Assembly: GCA_947572385.1 (NCBI GenBank)
Contig: CANPBX010000012.1
Location: 1 to 59,407, forward strand
From: an uncultured Clostridia bacterium
Lineage (GTDB): Bacteria > Bacillota > Clostridia > Oscillospirales > Acutalibacteraceae
Length of the DNA: 59,407 bases
Direction of reading: 5' to 3'
How positions within the stretch are numbered: the stretch's first letter is position 1; every line of letters starts with the position of its first letter. Made by a program: the position numbers and the translations under genes. Shown in pieces: positions 51,986 through 59,211 of the stretch. The notes below the pieces were generated by a model. The model was not told where the DNA came from. It worked only from the letters and a program-made list of their open reading frames with translations, and ran no database searches.

Positions 51986-53516
51986 TATGGTTGTCTGCAA
52001 TCACTACGGTTTCTTCCAGACCTAAATCGCCCAGAAGCCGCAGGTAGATGTCCACGTTACCATCCTTGTCCACTTCTATCTTCTGGATGACGCGCTTGAG
52101 CTGGGCGTTAGTGAGCTGGCGCACATCGGTGATGTCCTCGAGGGTCTTGAAGGTGTTTTGCAGGATGCCCTCCAGCTGGTCGCCTTTGGTGATATTATAT
52201 CCCACAATTTTTAACTCATTTTCCAACCGCTGGATTTCTTTCCTGGAACCGCCTATCTTTTCGTTGAGTTCCTCTCGGCTGATAAGGTCGTCGGTGTACA
52301 TATCCATGTACTTCTGGCGGGCCTTTTGGAGCTTCTGGAGCTGGGCGGTCAATTCTTTTTCATATTCCTGGTTATCATCCTTGGCGCGGTAGACCCGCTG
52401 GAACTCCTTCACAACACAGGAGATGACATTATTCTTTTGCTTTAATATCCCAGCGAAATATTCTTGCAAGGCGTCGATCAATTCGTCCTCGTCCACGGTG
52501 ACGGCGTTGGGGCAGCTATCCGCGCCCCGCCCGGTGTGGCCGGAGCAGACCCAGCGCACATAGGTGTTTTTGTAGGTGCGCACGGTCCGGTAGAAGGACC
52601 AGCCGCACTCCTTGCACTTGATGAGGGTGGAGAACAGGTGCTTGTTGCTCTGGCGCTGGTGGTCGGTGCGGAAAGTCTTGTGGCGGGAATCCAAAATCTC
52701 CTGGGCCTGCCGGAAAGTTTTGGGAGAGATGATCTGCAGCTCTGGACGATCCACCACGATCCAGTCATCCTCAGGCTTGTCCGCTCGCTGGCCGGTGAGG
52801 AAGTCGGAGACCTCCTGCTTGCCGTTGATGATTTTGCCGGTATACAGTTCGTTGGTGATGATGCGGCAGATGGCGTTCTGGCTCCAGGAGCAGTTGCGCT
52901 TGGTACGCAGGCCGCGCTCGTTGAGGGTGTTGGCTATCTTAGCTGCGCCCGCCCCTTCCTCGGTGTACATATGGAATATTTGCCGGATGACTTCGGCTTC
53001 CTCCGGGTTGATGGTCAGGTTGAAGTAGTCGCCAATAGTCTTGTCGTAGCCATAGACAATGTTGGGAACCCGGCCTTTTTCGGCATTCATCTTCTTGCCG
53101 AACTTTACCCGCTTGGAGGTGTTGGCGCTCTCCTCCTGGGCGATAGCCCCGAACATCGTCAACACTAATTCGCTGTTTCCCATGTTTGTCATGTTAGCGG
53201 TAAGGAATTGGGTTTCAATACCCAGTGACCTTAGCTTGCGTACACTTTGCAGCAGATCCACGGTGTTCCGGGCAAAGCGGCTGATGTCTTTGACGACCAC
53301 GATGTCGAACAGATGATGCTCAGCGTCAGCCATCATGCGCAGGAACTCCTTGCGATTTTTTGTCTTCGTGCCAGAAATGCCCTCGTCAGCGTACAAGCGC
53401 ACAAGCACGTCGCCGGTGCGCTTGGTGTATTCTGAGAAGAATTCTTTCTGGGCTTCCAGGCTGTTAAGCTGGTCCTCCTTGTCGGTGGAGACGCGGCAGT
53501 AGGCAGCGATGTTCAT
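51981..53516 (-). CDS. Large serine recombinase next to the left junction (candidate excisionase)
   Basis: 511 residues. Resolvase domain (about 1-150) with catalytic Ser in AAYCRVSTD (Ser10) and the arginine-bearing DISRFAR. A recombinase domain (about 160-270) comes next, then a zinc ribbon with CKECGW and CSGHTGRGADSC (about 300-340), and a coiled coil (about 375-440). ATG at 53516 follows GAGGTG. The stop codon lies on the attachment core, so in an excised circle the protein would gain 14 residues. Size and position match SpoIVCA of the sigK skin element. Confidence 0.93.
   Translation of the reverse strand: MNIAAYCRVSTDKEDQLNSLEAQKEFFSEYTKRTGDVLVRLYADEGISGTKTKNRKEFLRMMADAEHHLFDIVVVKDISRFARNTVDLLQSVRKLRSLGIETQFLTANMTNMGNSELVLTMFGAIAQEESANTSKRVKFGKKMNAEKGRVPNIVYGYDKTIGDYFNLTINPEEAEVIRQIFHMYTEEGAGAAKIANTLNERGLRTKRNCSWSQNAICRIITNELYTGKIINGKQEVSDFLTGQRADKPEDDWIVVDRPELQIISPKTFRQAQEILDSRHKTFRTDHQRQSNKHLFSTLIKCKECGWSFYRTVRTYKNTYVRWVCSGHTGRGADSCPNAVTVDEDELIDALQEYFAGILKQKNNVISCVVKEFQRVYRAKDDNQEYEKELTAQLQKLQKARQKYMDMYTDDLISREELNEKIGGSRKEIQRLENELKIVGYNITKGDQLEGILQNTFKTLEDITDVRQLTNAQLKRVIQKIEVDKDGNVDIYLRLLGDLGLEETVVIADNHT
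51982..51985 (-). other. Left attachment core of the spoIIID element
   Basis: CATA on the minus strand, followed outward by AGGACGTC (spoIIID) and preceded inward by ACAACCATA (element). The recombinase stop codon TAA uses these bases. The same CATA occurs at the right junction (59250-59247). A short shared core is usual for large serine recombinases. Confidence 0.75.
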
Positions 53517-53558
53517 GGGGCACCTCACTAATCAATTTGAAACGTTTTGTTACTACCG

Positions 53559-53587
53559 ATTTTATCACACTTCTTTTAGGAAAGCAA
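53559..53587 (-). promoter_or_regulatory. Promoter of the junction-proximal recombinase
   Basis: TTGCTT (53587-53582), 17-bp spacer, TAAAAT (53564-53559) on the minus strand. This looks like sigma-A; the -10 reads GATAAAAT, 6 of 8 to a sigma-E box, but no sigma-E -35 is in place. A palindrome AAACGTTT lies just downstream. Confidence 0.5.
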
Positions 53588-53600
53588 TAAAAATATTGAC

Positions 53601-53622
53601 GGAGCCGTTTTCTTTCGGCCCC
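53601..53622 (-). terminator. Terminator after the HepT/MntA pair
   Basis: GGAGCCG (53601-53607) and CGGCCCC (53616-53622) form a stem with one mismatch. On the minus strand TCAATATTTTTATT follows. Confidence 0.6.
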
Positions 53623-53629
53623 GCCATAT

Positions 53630-53977
53630 TTAAGAATTTGTTTTGATAATCGATTTTAATTCTTTATGAAGCATGGGAATGTCTACAGATACGGTGTCCC
53701 ACACGATCTGCATATTGACCCCGGAATAGCCATGCACAATCCGGTTGCGCATGCCGTAAATCTGCTGCCAGGGGATGGTTTTAATCTGTGCCTTTGCCTC
53801 GTCGCTCAGAGACTCCTTTGCAAGCTCGCCGATTTGCATCAGGTTGAAGACGGTAGCCTCCAAGCGCATGGTGTCGGATGAAAAATCTTCCAGCGTACGG
53901 CAATCGGCACAGTAGCGCAGAATGCTTTCGATATGCTGAAGGATTTTTCTCAGCACCGCAAGATCCTTACTGCCCAT
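53630..53977 (-). CDS. hepT: HepT-family toxin (RNase, HEPN fold)
   Basis: 115 residues. All-helical HEPN protein with the RX4-6HXY motif as RNRIVHGY (about 82-89), the toxin active site. LEDFSSDTMRLEATVFNLMQ is typical of the family. In characterised systems the partner MntA blocks HepT by adding AMP to the tyrosine of this motif. ATG at 53977 overlaps the end of mntA by 11 bases. Encoded inside the spoIIID element. Confidence 0.88.
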   Translation of the reverse strand: MGSKDLAVLRKILQHIESILRYCADCRTLEDFSSDTMRLEATVFNLMQIGELAKESLSDEAKAQIKTIPWQQIYGMRNRIVHGYSGVNMQIVWDTVSVDIPMLHKELKSIIKTNS

Positions 53978-54266
53978 AAATCGGCACCCCTGTCTGCCGT
54001 ATCTCTGCATCAATTTGAGAGCCCTCCTCGATTTGTGAAACATCGATAAGGTCAACCGGTACGCTCAGTGTGGATGAAACACCTTCCAACAGGCCAAAGA
54101 ACGCCAGCCCGCGCAGGCCGCTGTCAACCAGAATGTCCACGTCACTGCGGGGAGTGGCCTGTCCCTTTGCGTAGGAGCCGAACAGCACCGCTCGCCGCAC
54201 GCCATAGCCAGCGAAAACCGGGTGGAGGATATTTTCGATTTCGTGGATGGAATAAACCTTTTGCAT
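53967..54266 (-). CDS. mntA: MntA-family nucleotidyltransferase antitoxin
   Basis: 99 residues. The minimal nucleotidyltransferase motif GSYAKGQATPRSDVDILVD (about 30-48) has both metal-binding aspartates, and a third acidic position is in PVDLIDV. It is expected to AMPylate and so neutralise HepT. ATG at 54266 (MQKVYSIHEIE) follows GGGGGC; a longer reading adds 47 residues without support. Confidence 0.88.
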   Translation of the reverse strand: MQKVYSIHEIENILHPVFAGYGVRRAVLFGSYAKGQATPRSDVDILVDSGLRGLAFFGLLEGVSSTLSVPVDLIDVSQIEEGSQIDAEIRQTGVPIYGQ

Positions 54267-54324
54267 AAGGCCGCCCCCTTTCAAGACTATTGTACCGCAT
54301 TGGCGGAAAAATAGCAAGAGGAAA

Positions 54325-54510
54325 TCACATTGCCCTGATAATGGTTTCATGTTCCGTTCCTTCCTCTGCCTGAACTTCTTGCGCCGCCTGTTGGACAGCG
54401 TTTTCAACCTTTGGGCGGTTCGATTCGAGGAAAACCTTTAGTATGTAGTTGGCCGTTTGGCTGTCGGGGTTGGGATTATGTAAACGGTAATTCAGCTTTT
54501 TTTTACTCAA
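54325..54510 (-). CDS. Small conserved-looking protein of mobile elements
   Basis: 61 residues from TTG, with AAAGGAGG 13 bases upstream. Helical, with a polar N-terminus (SKKKLNYRLHNPNPDSQTA) and VENAVQQAAQEVQAEEG. I have the impression of similar small proteins in clostridial integrative elements, but I cannot name a family. It is one of few candidates in the element for a small accessory such as a directionality factor; nothing in it shows that. Confidence 0.6.
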   Translation of the reverse strand: MSKKKLNYRLHNPNPDSQTANYILKVFLESNRPKVENAVQQAAQEVQAEEGTEHETIIRAM

Positions 54511-54563
54511 ATTGTTTGCCAGGCCTCCTTTGGATTCAGTTTCTCGATGTGAATATATATGAA

Positions 54564-54593
54564 AAGCGGCCCGGTGATAGCACCGAACCGCTT
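54564..54593 (-). terminator. Terminator after the relaxase remnant
   Basis: AAGCGG-cc-CGGTG / CACCG-aa-CCGCTT hairpin; on the minus strand followed by TTTCATATATATT. Confidence 0.7.
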
Positions 54594-54629
54594 GGGTAAA
54601 TTAATTGGAGTCGGGTATTATTCGGGCTG

Positions 54630-54833
54630 TCAGGCCAATGATTGCTTCCAATAGGCGGTCTTGGTAGTCAAAAATTCAGAAAATGCGTTCTCTCCATCGC
54701 AGGAAATGCCACTGACCATGCGCTGGCCGGTGGCATTGTCCACGACTTTTTTCTCCTGCAAGCAGTGGGAAATCACGCCTTTCATGGCACTAATTGATTG
54801 GCGGCTCTCCTGGATAAATTTTATGGTTGCCAT
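54630..54833 (-). pseudogene. Truncated MobA/MobL-type relaxase, N-terminal remnant
   Basis: 67 codons reading MATIKFIQESRQSISAMKGV then GQRMVSGISCDGENAFSEFL and TTKTAYWKQ before a stop. This is the N-terminal start of the conjugative relaxases common in clostridial integrative elements, normally over 400 residues. The catalytic and histidine motifs are lost. No ribosome site is obvious. It shows that the element derives in part from a conjugative element. Confidence 0.72.
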
Positions 54834-54837
54834 CATC

Positions 54838-55267
54838 GATCTGTCGGACGTGATCTGCTACGTGAATTTTAGCAACATCTTATACCGCAACGCCGCCCAG
54901 AACTGCCATGCTGCTCGCCAGAAGAAAGCTGAGAATATGTTCCAGCCCGAGGGCATCGTGCTGGACATGAAAATCGGGCCGTGCCAGTTGAGCAAGCTGT
55001 ATGCCTACAATGGACTCATGCCCTCTGGCGGAACCCGAATCGATGGTATTGAAAGCGATAACCCCCACCGGATGATTGTAATTGATAACCCCGAAGTGAC
55101 TGTCCATGATGTGCCGGTCATCACCGTCATTGATAAGTTCATGCCCCTGTTTCCAGCTTTGGTGGCGGGGACCGAGTCAAGAAAAAACGAGAACCTTTGA
55201 TGAATTCAAAGCGCTTTTAAAAAAGCATTTTCGCTGGGAATCACAGGCTTTTGAGAGGTATGCATAA
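54838..55267 (+). pseudogene. Remnant of a conjugative-element gene, frame-shifted
   Basis: From 54838 the plus strand reads VICYVNFSNILYRNAAQNC, GIVLDMKIGPCQLSKLYAY, MPSGGTRIDGIESDNPHR and VPVITVIDKF with no own start. Near 55165 sense passes to another frame reading TFDEFKALLKKHFRWESQ to TAA at 55267. It looks like internal and C-terminal pieces of a larger gene of an integrative element. I cannot name the family with confidence. It lies head to head with the relaxase remnant. Confidence 0.5.
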
Positions 55268-55270
55268 ATA

Positions 55271-55309
55271 AAATGAACTGGCATTATATATCAATACGCC
55301 AGTTCATTT
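55271..55309 (-). terminator. Terminator of the second recombinase operon
   Basis: AAATGAACTGGC (55271-55282) and GCCAGTTCATTT (55298-55309) form a perfect stem; on the minus strand TTTTATTTATG follows. Bases 55310-55465 hold nothing I recognise. Confidence 0.75.
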
Positions 55310-55465
55310 CTAATTTACACGTACCGGATAGTAATTGGAGGTATTGTGCTTACAAAGCATTTGCCGCTTGTGAAAACAATATATCACATTATTTAGTGAT
55401 TCCTGACACGCTATACAGGAAGACCATTTCACTTCATAACCCACAACAGAAGTTCTGTTGTGCTA

Positions 55466-55810
55466 TCAGATAGCCTCGGCTTTATCCAAAAAGAAGAACG
55501 CAGAACGGGCGTCTGCCGCGATCCGTCCAGGCACACGGTAGGAACAACCCAGGTCCCAGCCGTGAAGCTCCGCCAGGATCGTACACAGTTTATAGCTGGA
55601 TATTTCCAGCGGCCGCTTGCCATCATATACTTCCCGTTGGATCATATGCGAGGTAAAACCCCTTTTGCCATAAGGCTGGATCAGCAGGATCCGCCCATCC
55701 TTGGAGATAAGAAGGCGAATCCGTTCAGGACTGCCCATGGAGCGAAGGGCTTCCACAAAAATATGGACCCGGTTAGCTTTCAAATAAAAAGAGATGTATA
55801 CGCCATTCAT
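55466..55810 (-). CDS. Accessory protein of the second recombinase, shortest domain copy
   Basis: 114 residues. It reads ERIRLLISKDGRILLIQPYG and later LHGWDLGCSYRVPGRI, which parallels the strand-turn-WD-Y pattern of the two ORFs before it and of the recombinase C-terminus. The start overlaps the previous stop as ATGA, with translational coupling likely. Function unknown; presumed partner of the recombinase. Confidence 0.72.
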   Translation of the reverse strand: MNGVYISFYLKANRVHIFVEALRSMGSPERIRLLISKDGRILLIQPYGKRGFTSHMIQREVYDGKRPLEISSYKLCTILAELHGWDLGCSYRVPGRIAADARSAFFFLDKAEAI

Positions 55811-56268
55811 TTTGCCGTCTTTTTCTCTTTGGCCTTCCACTGCTCAGGGGCGCTGAAATCAAAGAGGAGCATGATCTTGTTCTCCACCGTCACAACGTGT
55901 CCCACGGCCCTGTAGACCCAGCTGGTATCCCAGCCCCATATCTCATAGATTTGTGAGGAGAACCTGACGGATTCCATGCGTCTTGGTGCGTACTCCTTAA
56001 TGTTTTTGCGCCATATTATGCTGTCCTTGTCTTTGACGGTCACCGGGACGGCCAAAAGGCTTTTCTTCTGTGGATGTACCTCCAGGCGGATGCGCTCACA
56101 GCAGTTCAACGCTGTCAGCGCCAGCCTGTTGAAGGTTATCCCTGAACTCCAAATGGTGCAGGACGGCGAAGCACAACTGCTGACACGGGAGAAAAGCTCC
56201 CCGCTGACTACTTGAAACCCCTCGATTGAAATCGGCTCTACTTCGGACTGGAATTGATTCATATTCAT
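55807..56268 (-). CDS. Accessory protein of the second recombinase, middle domain copy
   Basis: 153 residues. ISIEGFQVVSGELFSRV, GITFNRLAL, RIRLEVHPQKKSLLAVP, IIWRKN and IYEIWGWDTSWVYRAVG line up with the same landmarks in the preceding ORF and in the recombinase tail. GGGAG lies just before the ATG, 11 bases after the previous gene stops. No enzyme motif seen. Confidence 0.75.
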   Translation of the reverse strand: MNMNQFQSEVEPISIEGFQVVSGELFSRVSSCASPSCTIWSSGITFNRLALTALNCCERIRLEVHPQKKSLLAVPVTVKDKDSIIWRKNIKEYAPRRMESVRFSSQIYEIWGWDTSWVYRAVGHVVTVENKIMLLFDFSAPEQWKAKEKKTAK

Positions 56269-56279
56269 TTGCTCCCATC

Positions 56280-56876
56280 CTAAACGCGGTCCGTGGTAAT
56301 GTATCCATCCGCAAGGTTGATTTTATAGCTGTCTTCATGCCGTTCTGCCGGGATACCGAAATACTCCCGCCACTCGCCGGGAAGATAGGACTTTCCCCTT
56401 TTTCCTCCCACAAACAGTTCAAAGTCGGTCAGCTTGAATAGAAACAGCACTTCCTTTTGATAGACGGCGGGATTCCCCATGATCTTATACCTGTACTCGC
56501 TGTCCCAGCCCATCAGGTCGAATATTTTGGCGGCGAATATCCTGCAAAGCATATCCCGGTTCACAAGCTCCTTATCCCCGCCGACTTTCGCCCAACGCAG
56601 GGCGTCCGGCGTTTCGGGCGGACAGGGCCGGATGATCAGCCGCTTTTGCTCCGGATGTATCAGCAGCTGTATGTGCGTTACCCCCGGAAACCGTCTGAGA
56701 CAGGACATATTGAAACGGATGCGCGCCGGCCAGATGGTGAGCGCTGGTTCGCGGGTATGGGAGAACAGTTCCGCTTTTGTGACCTGGAACCCCGCCAGGT
56801 CCGGTACGATCTCTTCTTCTTCCCCGTCAGGCATTGTTTTGCAGAATATCTGGTCCAGCTTATCCTGTGCCGGCAT
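56280..56876 (-). CDS. Accessory protein of the second recombinase, first domain copy
   Basis: About 198 residues. PDLAGFQVTKAELFSH, RIRFNMSCLRRF, HIQLLIHPEQKRLIIRP, LRWAKV and IFDLMGWDSEYRYKIMG align with the recombinase C-terminus. The ATG at 56876 lies inside the end of the recombinase gene (17 bases overlap); neighbouring GTG codons could also start it. It has a further C-terminal part ending NLADGYITTDRV. Confidence 0.75.
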   Translation of the reverse strand: MPAQDKLDQIFCKTMPDGEEEEIVPDLAGFQVTKAELFSHTREPALTIWPARIRFNMSCLRRFPGVTHIQLLIHPEQKRLIIRPCPPETPDALRWAKVGGDKELVNRDMLCRIFAAKIFDLMGWDSEYRYKIMGNPAVYQKEVLFLFKLTDFELFVGGKRGKSYLPGEWREYFGIPAERHEDSYKINLADGYITTDRV

Positions 56877-58662
56877 TTCCACCACCATCCTTCTTTTTGA
56901 GTTTGTCCGCCAACGCTTGAAGCTCGCAGTCGGTGGGCGTTCTATATTGCTCGACCCCCGGGGCTGGCACGCTGGGCCTGTCCGCTTGCCACGCTGCGCT
57001 TTGACCCATATAAAAGATGCCGTTCTCGCGGATGTGGTCATAGAACTCATCACCAAAGCTGTATTCCCAGGCTTCCGCGTATAGCTCAGCGCGCCGCAAG
57101 CGGGCTCCGCTGGTTGGAGACACTGGCACGGCAGACACCGCGTCTTCCAAATTATAAACAATGATCTGCTTATGCTCCCGCTGCACCCATGTCCCCCGGA
57201 CCTTATATAAGTAATTCGGGTCCCACTCCATCATGCGAAAGAGAGCCGTGCCAAAATGCTGGCAGCGCAAAACTTTTGCATACAAGGGCATATCCCCATC
57301 AGGGCGCCATTTGATGCAGTGTACAGCCCCTTTGTCACAGGGCCGTATGGCGATCTTCCGCTGGGAAGGATGCAGAAGCAGCTGGATATGGCCCACGTCG
57401 GAAAACCTCCTCACACAGAACAGGTTGAATATGATCTTGTCTATCCCGATCGTTACCGCCGGCCCCTCATATCGTGCCTGCGTAAACTGGCTCCTGACCA
57501 CCTGATAGCCTTTGAGGTCGAACAGGGAAAAAGAACTTTTGAGCAGGCGGATCTCCCTGCGCGGTATGCTTACGCTGTTTGACAAGTCATAATACAGCCC
57601 GGGGTCATCATTGATCCAATGGTGGTTAATGGGAACGAAACCGCGAAAGACGCCGTCGTCTATCACATGGAGGGGAGGCATTCCGCCGCGCATATTGTGC
57701 TTCCTGTTTTCAAGGAGGGCCTGCGCCATCTCGAATTTTTCCCTTGTAATGATTGCTTCGTGTTGATCCCTGTAGTGATACTGATCCACGTCCTGGCGGT
57801 TCTTTTTGCGCTTGTGGTTAAACAGGTCGGAGGTAAAGGTCTTCCAGGTCAGGATATCGCCACAGTAGCGTTCGTTGGAAAGGATGTAGCCCACCGAACT
57901 GCTGCTCCAGCCGGTGTTTCCGGTTTTTGTCCTGCATCCAATATCCGTGAGAAAAGCGGCGATATCTGCCTGGGACCAGCCATACAGATAAGCGTCGAAA
58001 ATAAAGCGGACCACATTTGCCTCGGCCTCGTTGACGACCAGCGGGGCATGCTTGATGTAGTGGCCAGCGGCGTCCCGCTGCCTGTCATAACCAAGCAGAG
58101 GAGGGGCCAGCAGCTGGCAGTCCTTGAACCGTTGGGACAGGGACCAGATCATGGCTTCCCGCTTTTTGACGGATTCCTCCTGGGCGAAGGAGGCAAGAAA
58201 GGTGAGCATAAATTCGGAACTTTCTTCGATGGTATTCAGATTATCCGTTTCAAAAAATACCCCCACCGGTGGATCAAGGTTCTTGAGCCTACGGACCAGA
58301 GAGATACAGTCCACCAGGTTCCTGGCAAAGCGGGAGACGCTTTTTGTTACGATTAGGTCATATTCTCCCTTTTCACAGGCGGCGATCATGTCGTTAAACG
58401 CCGTGCGGTTTTTCAGTGAGACCCCGGAGATCCCCTCATCGGCGTAAATATGCCGCAAACTCCAGTTGGGCCGCTGGTCTGCCAGCTGGCGGTAGTGGGC
58501 CTGCTGAAGCTCAAAGGAAGACAGCTGCGCGTCGTTGTCGGTAGAAACGCGGCAATACGCGCATACACGGAAAAGCTGGTTCCTGAGAGTGGCTTTCGGT
58601 TTGGCGGGAATAAAGCGTTTCTCCCAGGTATCGTGATCCGGGAAACAGATGGGTTCAGGCAT
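56860..58662 (-). CDS. Second large serine recombinase with extra C-terminal domain
   Basis: 600 residues. A leader of about 40 residues precedes the resolvase domain with catalytic Ser in CAYCRVSTDND and VSRFARNLVD. A recombinase domain follows (LLGYDRQRD to KRKKNRQDV). In place of the usual long coiled coil there is a domain (about 380-560) with GYQVVRSQFTQ, HIQLLLHPSQRKIAIRP and MMEWDPNYLYKVRG. That domain recurs in the next three ORFs. ATG at 58662 overlaps the XRE gene end and follows GGAGGGG. Confidence 0.9.
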   Translation of the reverse strand: MPEPICFPDHDTWEKRFIPAKPKATLRNQLFRVCAYCRVSTDNDAQLSSFELQQAHYRQLADQRPNWSLRHIYADEGISGVSLKNRTAFNDMIAACEKGEYDLIVTKSVSRFARNLVDCISLVRRLKNLDPPVGVFFETDNLNTIEESSEFMLTFLASFAQEESVKKREAMIWSLSQRFKDCQLLAPPLLGYDRQRDAAGHYIKHAPLVVNEAEANVVRFIFDAYLYGWSQADIAAFLTDIGCRTKTGNTGWSSSSVGYILSNERYCGDILTWKTFTSDLFNHKRKKNRQDVDQYHYRDQHEAIITREKFEMAQALLENRKHNMRGGMPPLHVIDDGVFRGFVPINHHWINDDPGLYYDLSNSVSIPRREIRLLKSSFSLFDLKGYQVVRSQFTQARYEGPAVTIGIDKIIFNLFCVRRFSDVGHIQLLLHPSQRKIAIRPCDKGAVHCIKWRPDGDMPLYAKVLRCQHFGTALFRMMEWDPNYLYKVRGTWVQREHKQIIVYNLEDAVSAVPVSPTSGARLRRAELYAEAWEYSFGDEFYDHIRENGIFYMGQSAAWQADRPSVPAPGVEQYRTPTDCELQALADKLKKKDGGGNAGTG

Positions 58663-58987
58663 CGGGTATCCCCTCCTCCTGCAGCTGGCGAAGCTGTAGG
58701 TTCTTTTTCGACAGTGCGAAAGCAAGCTTATAGACCAGGGCTTTTTCCTCTCCGTTCAACGCAAGGGAGTCAAACCCGAGGGAATCCGTACGTCCCAAAA
58801 GATAGTCTGTGCTTACGCCAAACACATCTGCAATCCGCGAAAGCGTGTCCAACGAGGGCTGCCGGATGTTACTTTCGTAGGACGAGATGGTACTTCTGTC
58901 TACACCGATCAGGCTGGCCAGCTGGCTTTGGGCTAAATTTTTGGACTGTCGGAGATAACGGAACCGTTCTGGAAAGTCAAAGATCAT
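58655..58987 (-). CDS. XRE-family repressor
   Basis: 110 residues. Helix-turn-helix with RFRYLRQSKNLAQSQLASLI and DRSTISSYESNIRQPS (about 9-45), followed by the SinR-like FGVSTDYLLGRTD. The C-terminal helices may dimerise. It overlaps the recombinase start by 8 bases, so it is likely to control the whole recombinase operon, including itself. Confidence 0.88.
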   Translation of the reverse strand: MIFDFPERFRYLRQSKNLAQSQLASLIGVDRSTISSYESNIRQPSLDTLSRIADVFGVSTDYLLGRTDSLGFDSLALNGEEKALVYKLAFALSKKNLQLRQLQEEGIPDA

Positions 58988-59016
58988 TGCCTACACCACC
59001 TTGCTGATTATAAAGA

Positions 59017-59069
59017 ATTATACCAGCAAACCTGTTACAGTGGGTAGCATCTGTGCGACAGTTTGTAAC
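59017..59069 (-). promoter_or_regulatory. Promoter and candidate operator of the XRE-recombinase operon
   Basis: Extended -10 TGG-TATAAT (59025-59017, minus strand) without a good -35. Upstream GTTACA (59034-59039) and TGTAAC (59064-59069) form a spaced inverted repeat that the XRE protein might bind. Confidence 0.45.
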
Positions 59070-59163
59070 GTTTGGGCTTTTGGGGCTGCTTTTTTGCTGC
59101 TATTTGGTTTTGCGGCAAACCAGTCAAGAAATCAGAAAAGTAAAATCCCTGAATAGAAAAAAG

Positions 59164-59200
59164 CCAGTGTACACTCTTGCATCTGTGTACACTGGCCTTT
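59164..59200 (-). terminator. Strong terminator just inside the right end of the element
   Basis: CCAGTGTACAC and GTGTACACTGG form a perfect 11-bp stem with a 10-base loop; on the minus strand TTTTTT follows. It ends transcripts of the spoIIID 5' segment. In an excised circle it would instead lie just after the junction-proximal recombinase. Confidence 0.88.
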
Positions 59201-59211
59201 CCACTATTTCA

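Noticed and set aside
54661-54837. First 59 codons of the plus-strand ORF at 54,661
   Set aside because: They are antisense to the relaxase remnant. Only the part from about 54,838 reads like real coding sequence.
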